A stretch of 64,000 nucleotides of DNA from Rhizobium sp. RU20A (GTDB lineage: Bacteria > Pseudomonadota > Alphaproteobacteria > Rhizobiales > Rhizobiaceae). The notes beneath the pieces are model-generated. The model saw only the letters and a list, made by a program, of their open reading frames with translations, did no database searches and had not been told where the DNA came from. Position numbers and translations under genes: made by a program. The DNA lies in NCBI RefSeq assembly GCF_900155885.1, contig NZ_FTMB01000001.1:744001-808000 (forward strand), in the 5' to 3' direction. Each line of letters opens with the position of its first letter. Position 1 is the first letter of the stretch. This document shows, in pieces, positions 1-8,334 of the stretch.

Positions 1-69
1 CCTTACCCTCCCCTTAACAGCCATCGGTAAAATCCGATCCATTCTCTGCATCCTGTTGTTTTGACTATT

Positions 70-1458
70 CTACTGCCTGACACCATCGCGAAGACGATAG
101 CTCGGCTGATACATGGTGACGAGCTCTTCGGAGGCGGTCGGATGCACCGCCATGGTGCGGTCGAAATCGTCCTTGGTCACACCGGCCTTCAGTGCAATGC
201 CGAGCAGCTGCGCCATCTCGCCGGCATCGTGGCCGAGAATATGGACGCCCAGCACCTTGCGCGTCTCGGCATCGACGACGATCTTCTGGATCGTCTTTTC
301 CGTGCGGCCGGACAGCGTCGCCTTCATCGGCCGGAACTCGGCGCGGAACACATCGACCGCCGGATATGTCTTGACGGCGTCCTCTTCGGAGAGGCCGACC
401 GTGCCGATCTCGGGCTGCGAAAAGACGGCGGTGGCGATGAGGTCGTGGTCCGGCGAGGTGGGATTGTGCTTGTATTCGGTCTCGATGAAGCACATGGCCT
501 CGTGGATCGCGACCGGCGTCAGTTGCACGCGGTCGGTGACGTCGCCGAGCGCATAGACGCCGGCCGCACTGGTGCGCGAGAAGGCATCGACGCGGATCGC
601 GCCGCGATCGTCGGTGTTGACGCCGGCCGCTTCGAGCCCGAGGCCGGCGGTGTTGGGCACGCGGCCCGTCGCCAGCATCACCTGATCGACCACCATCTGG
701 CCGTTCTGGCCGGTCTCGACCAGGCGCCGTCCCTCGCCGTCCACCGTCACAGCGGTGATGACGTCGCCGAGAATCATCTTGATGCCCTTGGCCTGCATCG
801 CCGCCATCAACCCGCGCCGCATATCGCCGTCGAACCGCGACAGCAGCTCCGCGCCGCGATAGATCAGCGTCGTCTCGACGCCGAGGCCATGGAAGATATT
901 GGCGAACTCGACCGCGATATAGCCGCCGCCGGAAATCAGGATGGACTTGGGCAGGCTTTTGAGATCGAAGGCCTCGTTGGAGCTGATGCAGTGCTCGGCC
1001 CCGACAAGCCCGGCCGGCGCCTGCGGCCGCGCGCCGACGGCGATCACGATCCGCTCGGCCGTGACGGTGCGCCCGTCCGCCAGAAGCCGGACCGTATTGG
1101 CATCCAAAAGTTCCGCCCGGCTCTCGACGATCTCGGCGCCGGCATTGTCGAGACCCTTGCGATAGAGGCCTTCGAGCCGCGTGATCTCCTTCTCCTTGGC
1201 GGCAACCAGCGTCTCCCAGGAGAAGCTGCGCGCGCCGACCGTCCAGCCAAAGCCTTCCGCATCCTCGAAATGCTCGGGAAACTGCGAGGCATAGACATAG
1301 AGCTTCTTCGGCACGCAGCCCCGGATCACGCAGGTCCCGCCAAACCGGAACTCCTCGGCAATGGCCACCTTCTTGCCCATCGACGCCGCCAGCCGGGCAC
1401 TGCGCACCCCGCCCGACCCGCCGCCGATCACGAAGAGATCATAATCCCTGCCCGCCAT
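70..1458 (-). CDS. gor: Glutathione-disulfide reductase
   Basis: This gene encodes a 462-residue cytosolic flavoenzyme that reduces oxidised glutathione with NADPH. The N-terminus has the FAD-binding GGGSGG loop (about residues 12-17) and the redox pair Cys43/Cys48 in the GGTCVIRGCVPKK context that marks glutathione reductases. The C-terminus has the dimer-interface HPTASEE motif with the catalytic His. The ATG at 1458 puts the Rossmann loop at the usual distance from the start; an open extension further upstream looks non-coding. It is the last gene of a minus-strand rpiA, DUF2059, gor series, an order I know from rhizobia. Confidence 0.96.
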   Translation of the reverse strand: MAGRDYDLFVIGGGSGGVRSARLAASMGKKVAIAEEFRFGGTCVIRGCVPKKLYVYASQFPEHFEDAEGFGWTVGARSFSWETLVAAKEKEITRLEGLYRKGLDNAGAEIVESRAELLDANTVRLLADGRTVTAERIVIAVGARPQAPAGLVGAEHCISSNEAFDLKSLPKSILISGGGYIAVEFANIFHGLGVETTLIYRGAELLSRFDGDMRRGLMAAMQAKGIKMILGDVITAVTVDGEGRRLVETGQNGQMVVDQVMLATGRVPNTAGLGLEAAGVNTDDRGAIRVDAFSRTSAAGVYALGDVTDRVQLTPVAIHEAMCFIETEYKHNPTSPDHDLIATAVFSQPEIGTVGLSEEDAVKTYPAVDVFRAEFRPMKATLSGRTEKTIQKIVVDAETRKVLGVHILGHDAGEMAQLLGIALKAGVTKDDFDRTMAVHPTASEELVTMYQPSYRLRDGVRQ

Positions 1459-1621
1459 GCTCAATCCCTCACGAAAACCCCGGACTGAAAGCGAGAACCG
1501 CCGCCGGACAAAGATGGGACCGCCGGAGATGACGGCCGATGCGGCAGATATAGGGTATCGGGGGCGGGTGTGGGAAGGGTGGTGCGTGTGGCAGATGGTG
1601 GCCAGCGCCGCTGAGCCCATC

Positions 1622-1655
1622 AAAAAACCCGGCCGACACGCATCGACCGGGTTTA
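1622..1655 (-). terminator. Rho-independent terminator after the DUF2059 gene
   Basis: Read on the minus strand, an 8-bp stem AAACCCGG/CCGGGTTT ends in a run of T residues. It lies 25 bases past the stop of the DUF2059 gene, between it and gor, so gor probably has its own promoter in the following 170 bases. Confidence 0.8.
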
Positions 1656-1679
1656 GGAATGTCTATTGCGCGGCAGGGC

Positions 1680-2246
1680 TTACTGCTGCGGCTGCGCGTC
1701 CGGGGTGGCGACGGGCATGTCGGCGGCGCCCTGGGCGGGGGTTTCCGAGCCGATCTTTTCGTCCAGCGACTTGGTGGCTTCCTGGCTGAGGTCGCGGGAG
1801 ATGCCGGCGGCCCAGATGTCGGCGGCCTTCAGGAGTTCGCGGGACGCGATCGGGCCGTTGTTGAGGAGCTTCTTGCCGGCTTCGGAATTGTAGAAGGCGG
1901 AGATGGCGTTCAGCTCGTCGACCGTGAAGGTCTTGGCGTAGATGGTCGCAGCCTCGTTTTCGAGGTCGGCGCGGCGGGCGGCGAGCGCAAGCGCCTTTTC
2001 ATCGACGGTGGCGGTGATCAGGTCCTGATGGTTCGGCGAGGCCTGGATCAGCGTGTTCTTCAGCCGCTCGGCAAGGTTCGGCAGGATATTGTCGAAGCTG
2101 TTGGTGACGCCAAGCGCAGTGATGGTGGCGCGGGCCGCCTTCAGCTGCTCTTCCGTCACTTCCTGGGCGCGCACGGCGGGCGCCGCGAGCGCGGCGAGAA
2201 GGGCGGCGGTGGCGAGAACCTTCCCGAAGCCGGAAATCTTGTTCAT
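1680..2246 (-). CDS. Exported DUF2059 protein
   Basis: This is a 188-residue protein with a clear Sec signal peptide (about residues 1-27, hydrophobic core followed by a VRA-QE cleavage site), so it is probably periplasmic. The mature part is helical and resembles DUF2059 proteins, with the typical segment about a protein that keeps increasing Phe/Tyr-Asn-Ser-Glu-Ala-Gly-Lys (around residue 125). The function of the family is not established. The ATG at 2246 was chosen because the signal peptide begins there. It sits about 100 bases downstream of rpiA on the same strand and ends at a strong terminator. Confidence 0.85.
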   Translation of the reverse strand: MNKISGFGKVLATAALLAALAAPAVRAQEVTEEQLKAARATITALGVTNSFDNILPNLAERLKNTLIQASPNHQDLITATVDEKALALAARRADLENEAATIYAKTFTVDELNAISAFYNSEAGKKLLNNGPIASRELLKAADIWAAGISRDLSQEATKSLDEKIGSETPAQGAADMPVATPDAQPQQ

Positions 2247-2349
2247 CGTGTCATTGCTCCTGTCTGTTGGCGACCGCGCCGGAAGACCGGGGGCCGGACG
2301 TCTATCGGCGGCGGGCCGGGTTCGGCCCCCCGCTTGTCTTGGGTGGCCT

Positions 2350-3042
2350 TCAGGCCGAAAGCGTGCGGGCGCCATCCGGGCCGGCAATGATCGCAAGCGA
2401 GGCAATGCCGATGAATAGGCCGTGCTCGACCACGCCGGGAATGAAATTGAGCGCACTTGCGAGCGCTTCTGGATCAGGAATACGGCCAAAAGATGCATCG
2501 AGAATGAGATGGCCGCCATCCGTCATGAAGGGGCCATCGCCGCCCTCGCGCACCACGATCTCGCCGGAAAGTCCCAGACGCGCCGCGGTCTTCTCCACCG
2601 CCTTGCGGGTCGCCACGAGGCCGAACGCATTCACCTCGATCGGCAGCTTGAAGGCGCCGAGCGTATCGACGACCTTGGTCTCGTCGGCAATCACGATCAT
2701 GCGCGCCGAGGCGGCTGCGACGATCTTCTCGCGCAGCAGCGCGCCGCCACCGCCCTTGATGAGGCGAAGCTTGCCATCAACCTCGTCGGCGCCGTCGATG
2801 GTGAGGTCGAGTTCGGGCAGCTCGTCGAGCGACTTCAGGCTGATGCCGAGTTCGAGGCAGAGCCGCGCCGTGCGCTCGGAGGTCGGCACGCCTTCGATGC
2901 GCATGCCCCCCGCCACCTTCTCGGCCAGAAGACGGACAAATTCTTCCGCCGTCGATCCGGTGCCGATACCAAGCCGCATGCCGTCCTCGACATGGGAAAG
3001 CGCCGCCTCGGCGGCCTTGATCTTCATCTGACGGGCGTCCAT
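2350..3042 (-). CDS. rpiA: Ribose-5-phosphate isomerase A
   Basis: This 230-residue enzyme interconverts ribose 5-phosphate and ribulose 5-phosphate in the non-oxidative pentose phosphate pathway. Family motifs are present: GTGST (about residues 27-31), the active-site DGADEVD (about 83-89) and [11 protein letters not shown] (about 95-105). The length is normal for the family. An in-frame ATG five codons downstream is an alternative start. It is divergent from gph, with about 200 bases between the two start codons. Confidence 0.97.
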   Translation of the reverse strand: MDARQMKIKAAEAALSHVEDGMRLGIGTGSTAEEFVRLLAEKVAGGMRIEGVPTSERTARLCLELGISLKSLDELPELDLTIDGADEVDGKLRLIKGGGGALLREKIVAAASARMIVIADETKVVDTLGAFKLPIEVNAFGLVATRKAVEKTAARLGLSGEIVVREGGDGPFMTDGGHLILDASFGRIPDPEALASALNFIPGVVEHGLFIGIASLAIIAGPDGARTLSA

Positions 3043-3244
3043 CGCGCCGTTCGCTCCCGTTGTTTCCTGTTTCCGGATCGTCGGCGCCCGTGAGGCGCGG
3101 CCCGGATTGCGTCTGGACGTTTACACGCTGGCCGGAGCAAACGAAAGTGCAAATGAAAGCGCGGCCCCGCGCGAAAACGGCTTGCACACAGGCGCGGGGG
3201 CTATATCCATCGTGCCAGACCTTCTCGCCCGGAGCCCCTGCCCG

Positions 3245-3943
3245 ATGTCCTCAGCCTCTTCTGCCGCCGCCCCTCGCCCGCTCGTCGTCTTCGATCTCGA
3301 CGGCACGCTGATCGATACGGCGCCCGATCTCGTCGCCAGCACCAATCATTCGATAGCCGGCGAAGGACTGGAGCCAGTGACCCGGGACGAGCTGAACATC
3401 GCCTTCAGCCACGGCTCGCGGGCGATGATCACGCGGGCCTTTGCGCTGCGCGACCGGGCGCTTTCGACCGACACGCTCGACCGGCTTCAGGCGATCTTCC
3501 TTGAGCACTATACCAGCCAGATGCCGGGCGCATCGCGTCCCTTTCCCGGCCTGATCGAGGCGCTCGACCGTCTCGACGCGGCGGGGATCGCGGCCGCCGT
3601 CTGCACCAACAAGCTGGAGGGACCGGCGCGGCGGCTGCTTGAAGCGCTGGATCTCACGAAGCATTTCGCGGCGATCACCGGCGCCGATACCTTCCCCGTC
3701 CGCAAGCCGCATGCCGACCATCTCCTCGGCACCATCCGGCTGGCCGGCGGCACGCCGGAGACGACGGTGATGGTGGGCGACAGCGTGAACGACATGCTGG
3801 TCGCGCGCAATGCCGGCGTCGCCGCGCTTGGCGTGCCCTTCGGCTACACGGACGTCCACATCAGCGAACTGTCGCCCGATCATGTCATTGACCACTATGA
3901 TGAACTCGATGCCGCGCTGTTTGAGCGGTTGACGGGGCGGTGA
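3245..3943 (+). CDS. gph: HAD-family phosphoglycolate phosphatase
   Basis: This 232-residue HAD hydrolase has motif I DLDGTL (Asp17 and Asp19 as nucleophile and acid/base), motif II around VCTNK, the Lys of motif III in the RKPHAD region, and motif IV GDSVNDM. Its position next to rpiA matches rhizobial gph, which removes the phosphate from 2-phosphoglycolate made during DNA repair and oxygenation reactions. The ATG at 3245 was chosen because it precedes the HAD core by the usual dozen residues; a GTG about 30 bases upstream would also fit. Substrate assignment within HAD proteins is by similarity and context only. Confidence 0.9.
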   Translation: MSSASSAAAPRPLVVFDLDGTLIDTAPDLVASTNHSIAGEGLEPVTRDELNIAFSHGSRAMITRAFALRDRALSTDTLDRLQAIFLEHYTSQMPGASRPFPGLIEALDRLDAAGIAAAVCTNKLEGPARRLLEALDLTKHFAAITGADTFPVRKPHADHLLGTIRLAGGTPETTVMVGDSVNDMLVARNAGVAALGVPFGYTDVHISELSPDHVIDHYDELDAALFERLTGR

Positions 3944-4031
3944 GGCGACACGTTGCGGTGGGGGGTGTTTGGTTGTAGGTCAGGCCCAACACGGGCTGCA
4001 CCGCACCGGCGGACCCGCCCTCTCGACCGCC

Positions 4032-4113
4032 GTCATTCTCGGGCTTGACCCGAGAATCCACCGGCACCCGATACGCTCGCGGCGTGGATCCTCGGGTCAA
4101 GCCCGAGGATGAC
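4032..4113. repeat. RIME-like palindromic intergenic element
   Basis: Two 30-base arms (4032-4061 and 4084-4113) are near-perfect inverted copies, and each arm is itself a hairpin around CTTGACC. Near-identical elements occur at 38679-38761 and, degenerate, near 6196, 6332 and 13878. This matches the rhizobial intergenic mosaic element class. It lies between gph and the DUF971 gene. Confidence 0.85.
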
Positions 4114-4204
4114 GGATGCGGTGAGCCGTGAGCCGATCGAGGAACTGCAACGAGGCCACACGCATGCTGCAGATCCCGGCAGCCGAACGCAGCAAGGACA
4201 TCCT

Positions 4205-4582
4205 ATGACCGACCAGACCAGACCGACCGAACTGCGCGTTTCCAAGGACCGCCACACCCTGACGGTGACCTTTGCCGATGGCGCGCACTTTGCGCTGCCG
4301 GCCGAGATGATGCGGGTGCTGTCGCCGTCGGCCGAGGTGCAGGGCCATGGTCCAGGCCAGAAGGTGACGGTGCCCGGCAAGCGCGACGTGGCGATCCTGA
4401 CGGTGACGCCGACCGGAAACTATGCCGTGCGCATCGGCTTTGACGACATGCACGACAGCGGCATCTTCACCTGGTCCTATCTGCGCACGCTGGGAGAAAC
4501 CGGTGCGGACCTCTTCGCCGCCTATGAGCAGGAGCTCGCCGACAAGGGCATGAGCCGGGACAGGGCCGAGCGGCCGCGGTAA
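4205..4582 (+). CDS. DUF971 (gamma-butyrobetaine hydroxylase N-terminal-like) protein
   Basis: This 125-residue protein matches the stand-alone DUF971 domain: it opens with a polar strand-rich segment (TELRVSKDR), has an FALPAEMMRVLSPSAEVQGHG segment and ends with YAVRIGFDDMHDSGIFTWSYL. In other proteins this domain sits at the N-terminus of gamma-butyrobetaine hydroxylase and binds zinc, or is found near Fe-S assembly genes. Its role alone is unknown. The start at 4205 follows a purine-rich AAGGA ribosome-binding site. It converges on the marR-like gene. Confidence 0.85.
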   Translation: MTDQTRPTELRVSKDRHTLTVTFADGAHFALPAEMMRVLSPSAEVQGHGPGQKVTVPGKRDVAILTVTPTGNYAVRIGFDDMHDSGIFTWSYLRTLGETGADLFAAYEQELADKGMSRDRAERPR

Positions 4583-4615
4583 AGCGGCGAGCCGGGCGCC
4601 CGACCCCTCAGGCCA

Positions 4616-4638
4616 CCTTCTCACCGAGGGGGAGAAGG
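4616..4638. terminator. Hairpin between convergent genes
   Basis: CCTTCTC (4616-4622) pairs with GAGAAGG (4632-4638) in the gap between the convergent DUF971 and marR-like genes. There is no T-tract on either side, so it could be a weak bidirectional terminator or a dispersed short palindromic repeat of a type common in rhizobia. Confidence 0.45.
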
Positions 4639-4655
4639 GTCAGCAGCAGGCCCGC

Positions 4656-5183
4656 TCAGCCCTCCTCGCCCGCCTGTTCGGCAAGCAGCAGGGCGATGAC
4701 GCGCTGCATGGAGCGGGCCACCGCCTCGCAATCCTCGACCGGCGCCGTGCCCAGCATCTTCTCGATCAGCGCCGTCTGGATCACCATCGCCTCCTGCGTC
4801 AGCCCGCGGCCGGTCTCCGTCAGAAAGAGCCGCAGCACACGCCGATCCTTCTCGTCGCCGCGCCGCTCGATGAGGCCGCGCTTTTCGAGCTGCGGCAGGA
4901 GCATGCTCATATTGGACCGGCCGACCAGCAGCTTGCGGGCCAGCGCCTGCTGCGAAATGCCCTCGAAGCGGTAGAGATTGACGAGAATGTCGAGATGCGG
5001 CGGCTTGATGTCGAGCGGCGCCAGCGACCTTGCGAGCGACTGCTGCATCAGCTGGCAGGCCTGGCCGATCGAGATCCAGCTGGAAAAGCGTGGATGATCC
5101 CATGGAACGGTTGGAGCGGCGGCAGCGGTCTGCGGCGCGCTCCCGGCGACGGCATCGTCAGAAGAGACTTGCACTTTGTTCAA
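4656..5183 (-). CDS. MarR-family transcriptional regulator
   Basis: This 175-residue protein has the winged-helix order of MarR regulators: a helical dimerisation start, the recognition region ISQQALARKLLVGRSNMSMLL (about residues 78-98), and a wing with LEKRGLIERRGDEKDRRVLRLFLTE (about 98-122). The first usable codon is TTG at 5183, preceded by AAAGG at about 6 bases. An inverted repeat just upstream and a half-site over the start codon suggest self-repression. It is divergent from an alpha/beta hydrolase gene, the probable target. The effector is unknown. Confidence 0.9.
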   Translation of the reverse strand: MNKVQVSSDDAVAGSAPQTAAAAPTVPWDHPRFSSWISIGQACQLMQQSLARSLAPLDIKPPHLDILVNLYRFEGISQQALARKLLVGRSNMSMLLPQLEKRGLIERRGDEKDRRVLRLFLTETGRGLTQEAMVIQTALIEKMLGTAPVEDCEAVARSMQRVIALLLAEQAGEEG

Positions 5184-5212
5184 GGTTGGCCTTTATTGTT
5201 CAAGATTGAACA
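5177..5212. promoter_or_regulatory. Putative MarR operator
   Basis: A 7-bp inverted repeat, TGTTCAA-GA-TTGAACA, lies at 5197-5212 between the divergent marR-like and hydrolase genes. A second copy of the half-site TGTTCAA starts exactly 20 bases away at 5177 and overlaps the regulator's TTG start. The spacing is close to two helical turns, consistent with two dimers bound to one face. The link to this regulator is inferred from position. Confidence 0.65.
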
Positions 5213-5229
5213 GAAATCGGACCCCCACT

Positions 5230-6135
5230 ATGGCATCCTTTAGCCTAGCCGTCATCCGTCACCTCATCGGCGCGGTGCAGACCGTTTCGCCGGCCGCCGC
5301 CGCCCGCCTTGGCCTCGCGGTCTTTTCGCTCGCCCCGCCCAAGGCGCCGCGCCGGGCGAAGGAGAAACAGGTCTTTGCCGCCGCGCAGGGCGTGATGGCG
5401 CGGGCAAAGCGCGAGATCCTTCCCTTTGAAGGCGGCGCGGCGCTCGCGCACCTTTTCCCGGCCGTGACGCCGCAGCCGCAGCGCCGCATTCTCGTCACCC
5501 ATGGCTGGGGCTCGCGCATCGACTACATGACGGCACTGATCGACGCGTTGACGGCTGGTGGCGCCGAGGTCGTGGCGCTCGACTGGCCGGGCCATGGCGG
5601 CGCCTCCGGGCGGTTCCTGACGATGATCGAGGCGGTGAAGGCGATCGATGCCGCCTGGCGCCGCTACGGGCCCTTTGACGCCGGCGTCGGCCATTCCTTC
5701 GGCGGGGCCGCCCAGGCGGTTGCCGCCGGTGGCGTGCTCCGCGGTCTGCCGGTCCACCGGCCCAGCGCCCTCGTCACCATCGGCTCGCCGAGCGAGATGC
5801 GCTGGCTCTTCACCGATTTCGGCAAGCTGATGCGGCTGAAGCCGCAGACGCAGCGCGCCATGGAGGCGATTGTCGAACGCCGCGCCGGCCGCTCGCTCGA
5901 CGGTTTCTCTGCCGCCGAGATGCTGGCCGGCGCCGACCTTTCCATGCTGATCGTCCATGCCGAGGACGACAAGGAAGTCGCCGCCCACCACGCCCGCGCC
6001 TATGGGGAAGCGGTGCCGGGCGCCGACCTCTTCTGGGCCAACGGCTACGGCCACCGCCGCATCGTCTCCGCAGCCCCCGTGCTGGCGCGGATCGTCGGCT
6101 TCGTGGCTGAGGTGGAGAAGCGGCAGGCGGCGTGA
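5230..6135 (+). CDS. Alpha/beta hydrolase
   Basis: This 301-residue protein has the alpha/beta hydrolase fold landmarks: VTHGWGSR after strand 3 (oxyanion region, about residue 95), the nucleophile elbow GHSFGGAA (about 155-162, Ser157 region), an acidic residue in VHAEDDKEV and the final GYGHRRIV histidine. The usual nucleophile-acid-His triad is therefore intact. The ATG at 5230 was preferred to a frame opening at 5176 because the latter would read through the operator. The substrate is unknown. Divergence from a MarR regulator suggests induction by an aromatic or lipid-like compound, which is inference. Confidence 0.85.
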   Translation: MASFSLAVIRHLIGAVQTVSPAAAARLGLAVFSLAPPKAPRRAKEKQVFAAAQGVMARAKREILPFEGGAALAHLFPAVTPQPQRRILVTHGWGSRIDYMTALIDALTAGGAEVVALDWPGHGGASGRFLTMIEAVKAIDAAWRRYGPFDAGVGHSFGGAAQAVAAGGVLRGLPVHRPSALVTIGSPSEMRWLFTDFGKLMRLKPQTQRAMEAIVERRAGRSLDGFSAAEMLAGADLSMLIVHAEDDKEVAAHHARAYGEAVPGADLFWANGYGHRRIVSAAPVLARIVGFVAEVEKRQAA

Positions 6136-6496
6136 GGATCAGTCATGACGACAGCTGAGTGGTCGTGCGAGGGATGGCGCAAGCCTATCACGTCCGTCAT
6201 TCCGGCCTTGAGCCGGAATCCAGCCGACGTGCGTATCCACGTCGAAAATGTCATTCATCCCAAGGACTTGGGCTGGCTGGTTTCCGGCTCACAGCCGGAA
6301 TGACGGGAAAAGAGGGTGCCCCACCCTCCACGTCGTCCTCGGGCTAGCCCCGAGGACCCATGCGGCCCTCTGCGCCCTTGGCGACGAATCCTTGGCTCGG
6401 GGGCCGAAGATAACGGAGGGTGAGGCCACCGCCGCTTTTCCACCTTCACGTCGGGATTTGCGAACAAAACCGGGGATGGCGGAAGGCCGCCCACCC
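6136..6496. repeat. Gene-free stretch with two RIME-like palindromes
   Basis: This 361-base gap between the hydrolase and the end of hflX holds two palindromic elements. The first has arms at 6196-6223 and 6275-6304 (GTCATTCCGGC type). The second has a clear left arm at 6332-6360 and a decayed right arm near 6386-6413. I see no gene in it. Confidence 0.75.
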
Positions 6497-7822
6497 TCAG
6501 TCTTCCCAGTCCTCCCGCACCGGCTTCGGACCGTTGCCGAGCTTGCGGTCGAGATCGGCGGCCTGGGTTTCGGAAAGCGTGAGGTCGAGCGTTACCGAGC
6601 CGTCCTCATTGTCCTCGCGCGCCGTCACGTCCGCATTGGCGTAGACCCAGGAAAGCAGGCCGAGTTGATCGACCGGCAGGGTGATGGTCGTTTCCGTGGC
6701 AAGGCCGGAGAGGCGGCGGGTGATTTCGGAAAGCAGCGGCTCGACGCCCTCGCCCGTGATCGCCGAGATCGCCATGACGTCCGATCGGCCGCTGGCGCGT
6801 TCGGCAAGCGCGTCGTGGGCTTCCGGGCCGAGCGCGTCGATCTTGTTCCAGACCTCGATGATCCGCTCGGAGGCTTCCTTCTCGTCGATGCCGAGATCGG
6901 CAAGGATGCGCGTCACATCCGCAGCCTGGGCGGCATTGTCGGGGTCGGAGAGATCGCGCACGTGGAGGATCAGGTCCGCTTCAAGCACCTCTTCGAGCGT
7001 GGCACGGAAGGCGGCGACGAGGTGGGTGGGCAGGTTGGAGATGAAACCCACCGTATCGGAGAGGATCACCATGCGGCCCTGCGGCAACTTGATGCGGCGC
7101 AGCGTCGGGTCGAGCGTGGCGAACAGCATGTCCTCGGCCAGCACCCCTGCCCCGGTGATCCGGTTGAAGAGCGTCGATTTGCCGGCATTGGTGTAGCCGA
7201 CCAGCGCCACGATCGGATGCGGCACCTTGCGGCGCTTGGCGCGGTGCAGCTGGCGGGTGCGGCGCACCTGTTCGAGCTCGCGCTCCAGCCGGACGATGCG
7301 GTCCTGCAAGAGGCGCCGGTCGGCCTCGATCTGCGTTTCGCCGGGACCGCCCATGAAGCCCGCGCCGCCGCGCTGGCGCTCAAGGTGGGTCCAGCTGCGC
7401 ACGAGGCGGCCGCGCTGGTAGTTGAGATGGGCAAGCTCGACCTGCAGCGTGCCTTCCTTGGTGGAGGCGCGGCGGCCGAAGATTTCGAGGATGAGGCCGG
7501 TGCGGTCGATGACCTTGGCGTTCCACTCGCGCTCCAGATTGCGCTGCTGGACGGGCGTCAGCGGATGATCGACGATGACGAGGCCGGCATCCATCTCGAC
7601 CAGCGCCCGGCCGATCTCCTCGATCTTGCCGGTGCCGAGCAGCGTGCCGGGCTTGGGCTGGGCGACCGGCACCACGGCGCGCCAGACGACCTCGAGATCG
7701 ATGGCGAGTGCGAGACCGACGGCTTCTTCGAGCCGGCTTTCGTCCGTCCGCTCGGGCGCGGCGACCGTCTCGGTGTTGCGCCGGTCGGCTTTCAGGACCG
7801 GCACGATGACGGCGGCGCGCAT
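6497..7822 (-). CDS. hflX: GTPase HflX
   Basis: This 441-residue protein is the ribosome-associated GTPase HflX. It has the N-terminal HflX domain with the GTGKIEEI segment, a central coiled coil ending in GGPGETQIEADRR, and a G domain with P-loop GYTNAGKS (about residue 215), DTVGF (G3) and NKID (G4). It rescues stalled ribosomes in other bacteria. It lies directly downstream of hfq on the same strand, the usual arrangement. The reading frame stays open for about 25 codons upstream of the ATG at 7822, up to the hfq stop, but contains no standard start. Confidence 0.96.
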   Translation of the reverse strand: MRAAVIVPVLKADRRNTETVAAPERTDESRLEEAVGLALAIDLEVVWRAVVPVAQPKPGTLLGTGKIEEIGRALVEMDAGLVIVDHPLTPVQQRNLEREWNAKVIDRTGLILEIFGRRASTKEGTLQVELAHLNYQRGRLVRSWTHLERQRGGAGFMGGPGETQIEADRRLLQDRIVRLERELEQVRRTRQLHRAKRRKVPHPIVALVGYTNAGKSTLFNRITGAGVLAEDMLFATLDPTLRRIKLPQGRMVILSDTVGFISNLPTHLVAAFRATLEEVLEADLILHVRDLSDPDNAAQAADVTRILADLGIDEKEASERIIEVWNKIDALGPEAHDALAERASGRSDVMAISAITGEGVEPLLSEITRRLSGLATETTITLPVDQLGLLSWVYANADVTAREDNEDGSVTLDLTLSETQAADLDRKLGNGPKPVREDWED

Positions 7823-7897
7823 GTCGTCGCGCCGCGTCTCGAGTTCCGGAATGATGGATGTGTGTTTCTTCGGATGCTTGGTAATGGGATCAGACCG

Positions 7898-8140
7898 TCA
7901 GGATGCGCTGTCTTCGCTCTCGAACATCTGCATGGGCTGGCCCGGCATGATGGTCGAGATGGCGTGCTTGTAGACGAGCTGGGAATGCCCGTCGCGGCGC
8001 AGGAGCACGCAGAAATTGTCGAATGACGTGACGACCCCCGTCAGTTTCACGCCGTTGATGAGAAAAATGGTCAGGGAAATCTTCTGCTTGCGAACCGTAT
8101 TGAGAAAAAGATCCTGCAGGTTCTGAGAACGTTCCGCCAT
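7898..8140 (-). CDS. hfq: RNA chaperone Hfq
   Basis: This 80-residue Sm-like protein begins [13 protein letters not shown] and has the Sm1 motif ([17 protein letters not shown]) and the Sm2 motif ([10 protein letters not shown]), with the short acidic tail normal in alphaproteobacteria. It forms a hexameric ring that pairs small RNAs with messages. In rhizobia it also affects nitrogen fixation control. It is downstream of trkA with a 194-base gap that probably holds its own promoter. Confidence 0.98.
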   Translation of the reverse strand: MAERSQNLQDLFLNTVRKQKISLTIFLINGVKLTGVVTSFDNFCVLLRRDGHSQLVYKHAISTIMPGQPMQMFESEDSAS

Positions 8141-8334
8141 GGCGCCGCTTCTTTCTTATTGTCCGACTGGCAGCCGGTATGGTCAACAAATAATCATTGC
8201 GTGGAGACCAGACAAGATTCCCCCCGCCTCTCCAGCGGTTTTGGTATCAAATCGGTTTGGCTTCCGCAATGTCGAAAACCGTCGCGCAAAGCCGCGCGCC
8301 CGTCGTCGCAAGGCGTTCTCGGCCCCGATGCGGC

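Noticed and set aside
6248-8026. A long plus-strand open frame opposite hflX and hfq
   Set aside because: It is an antisense shadow of hflX and hfq and has no domain of its own; its first part runs through the repeat elements.
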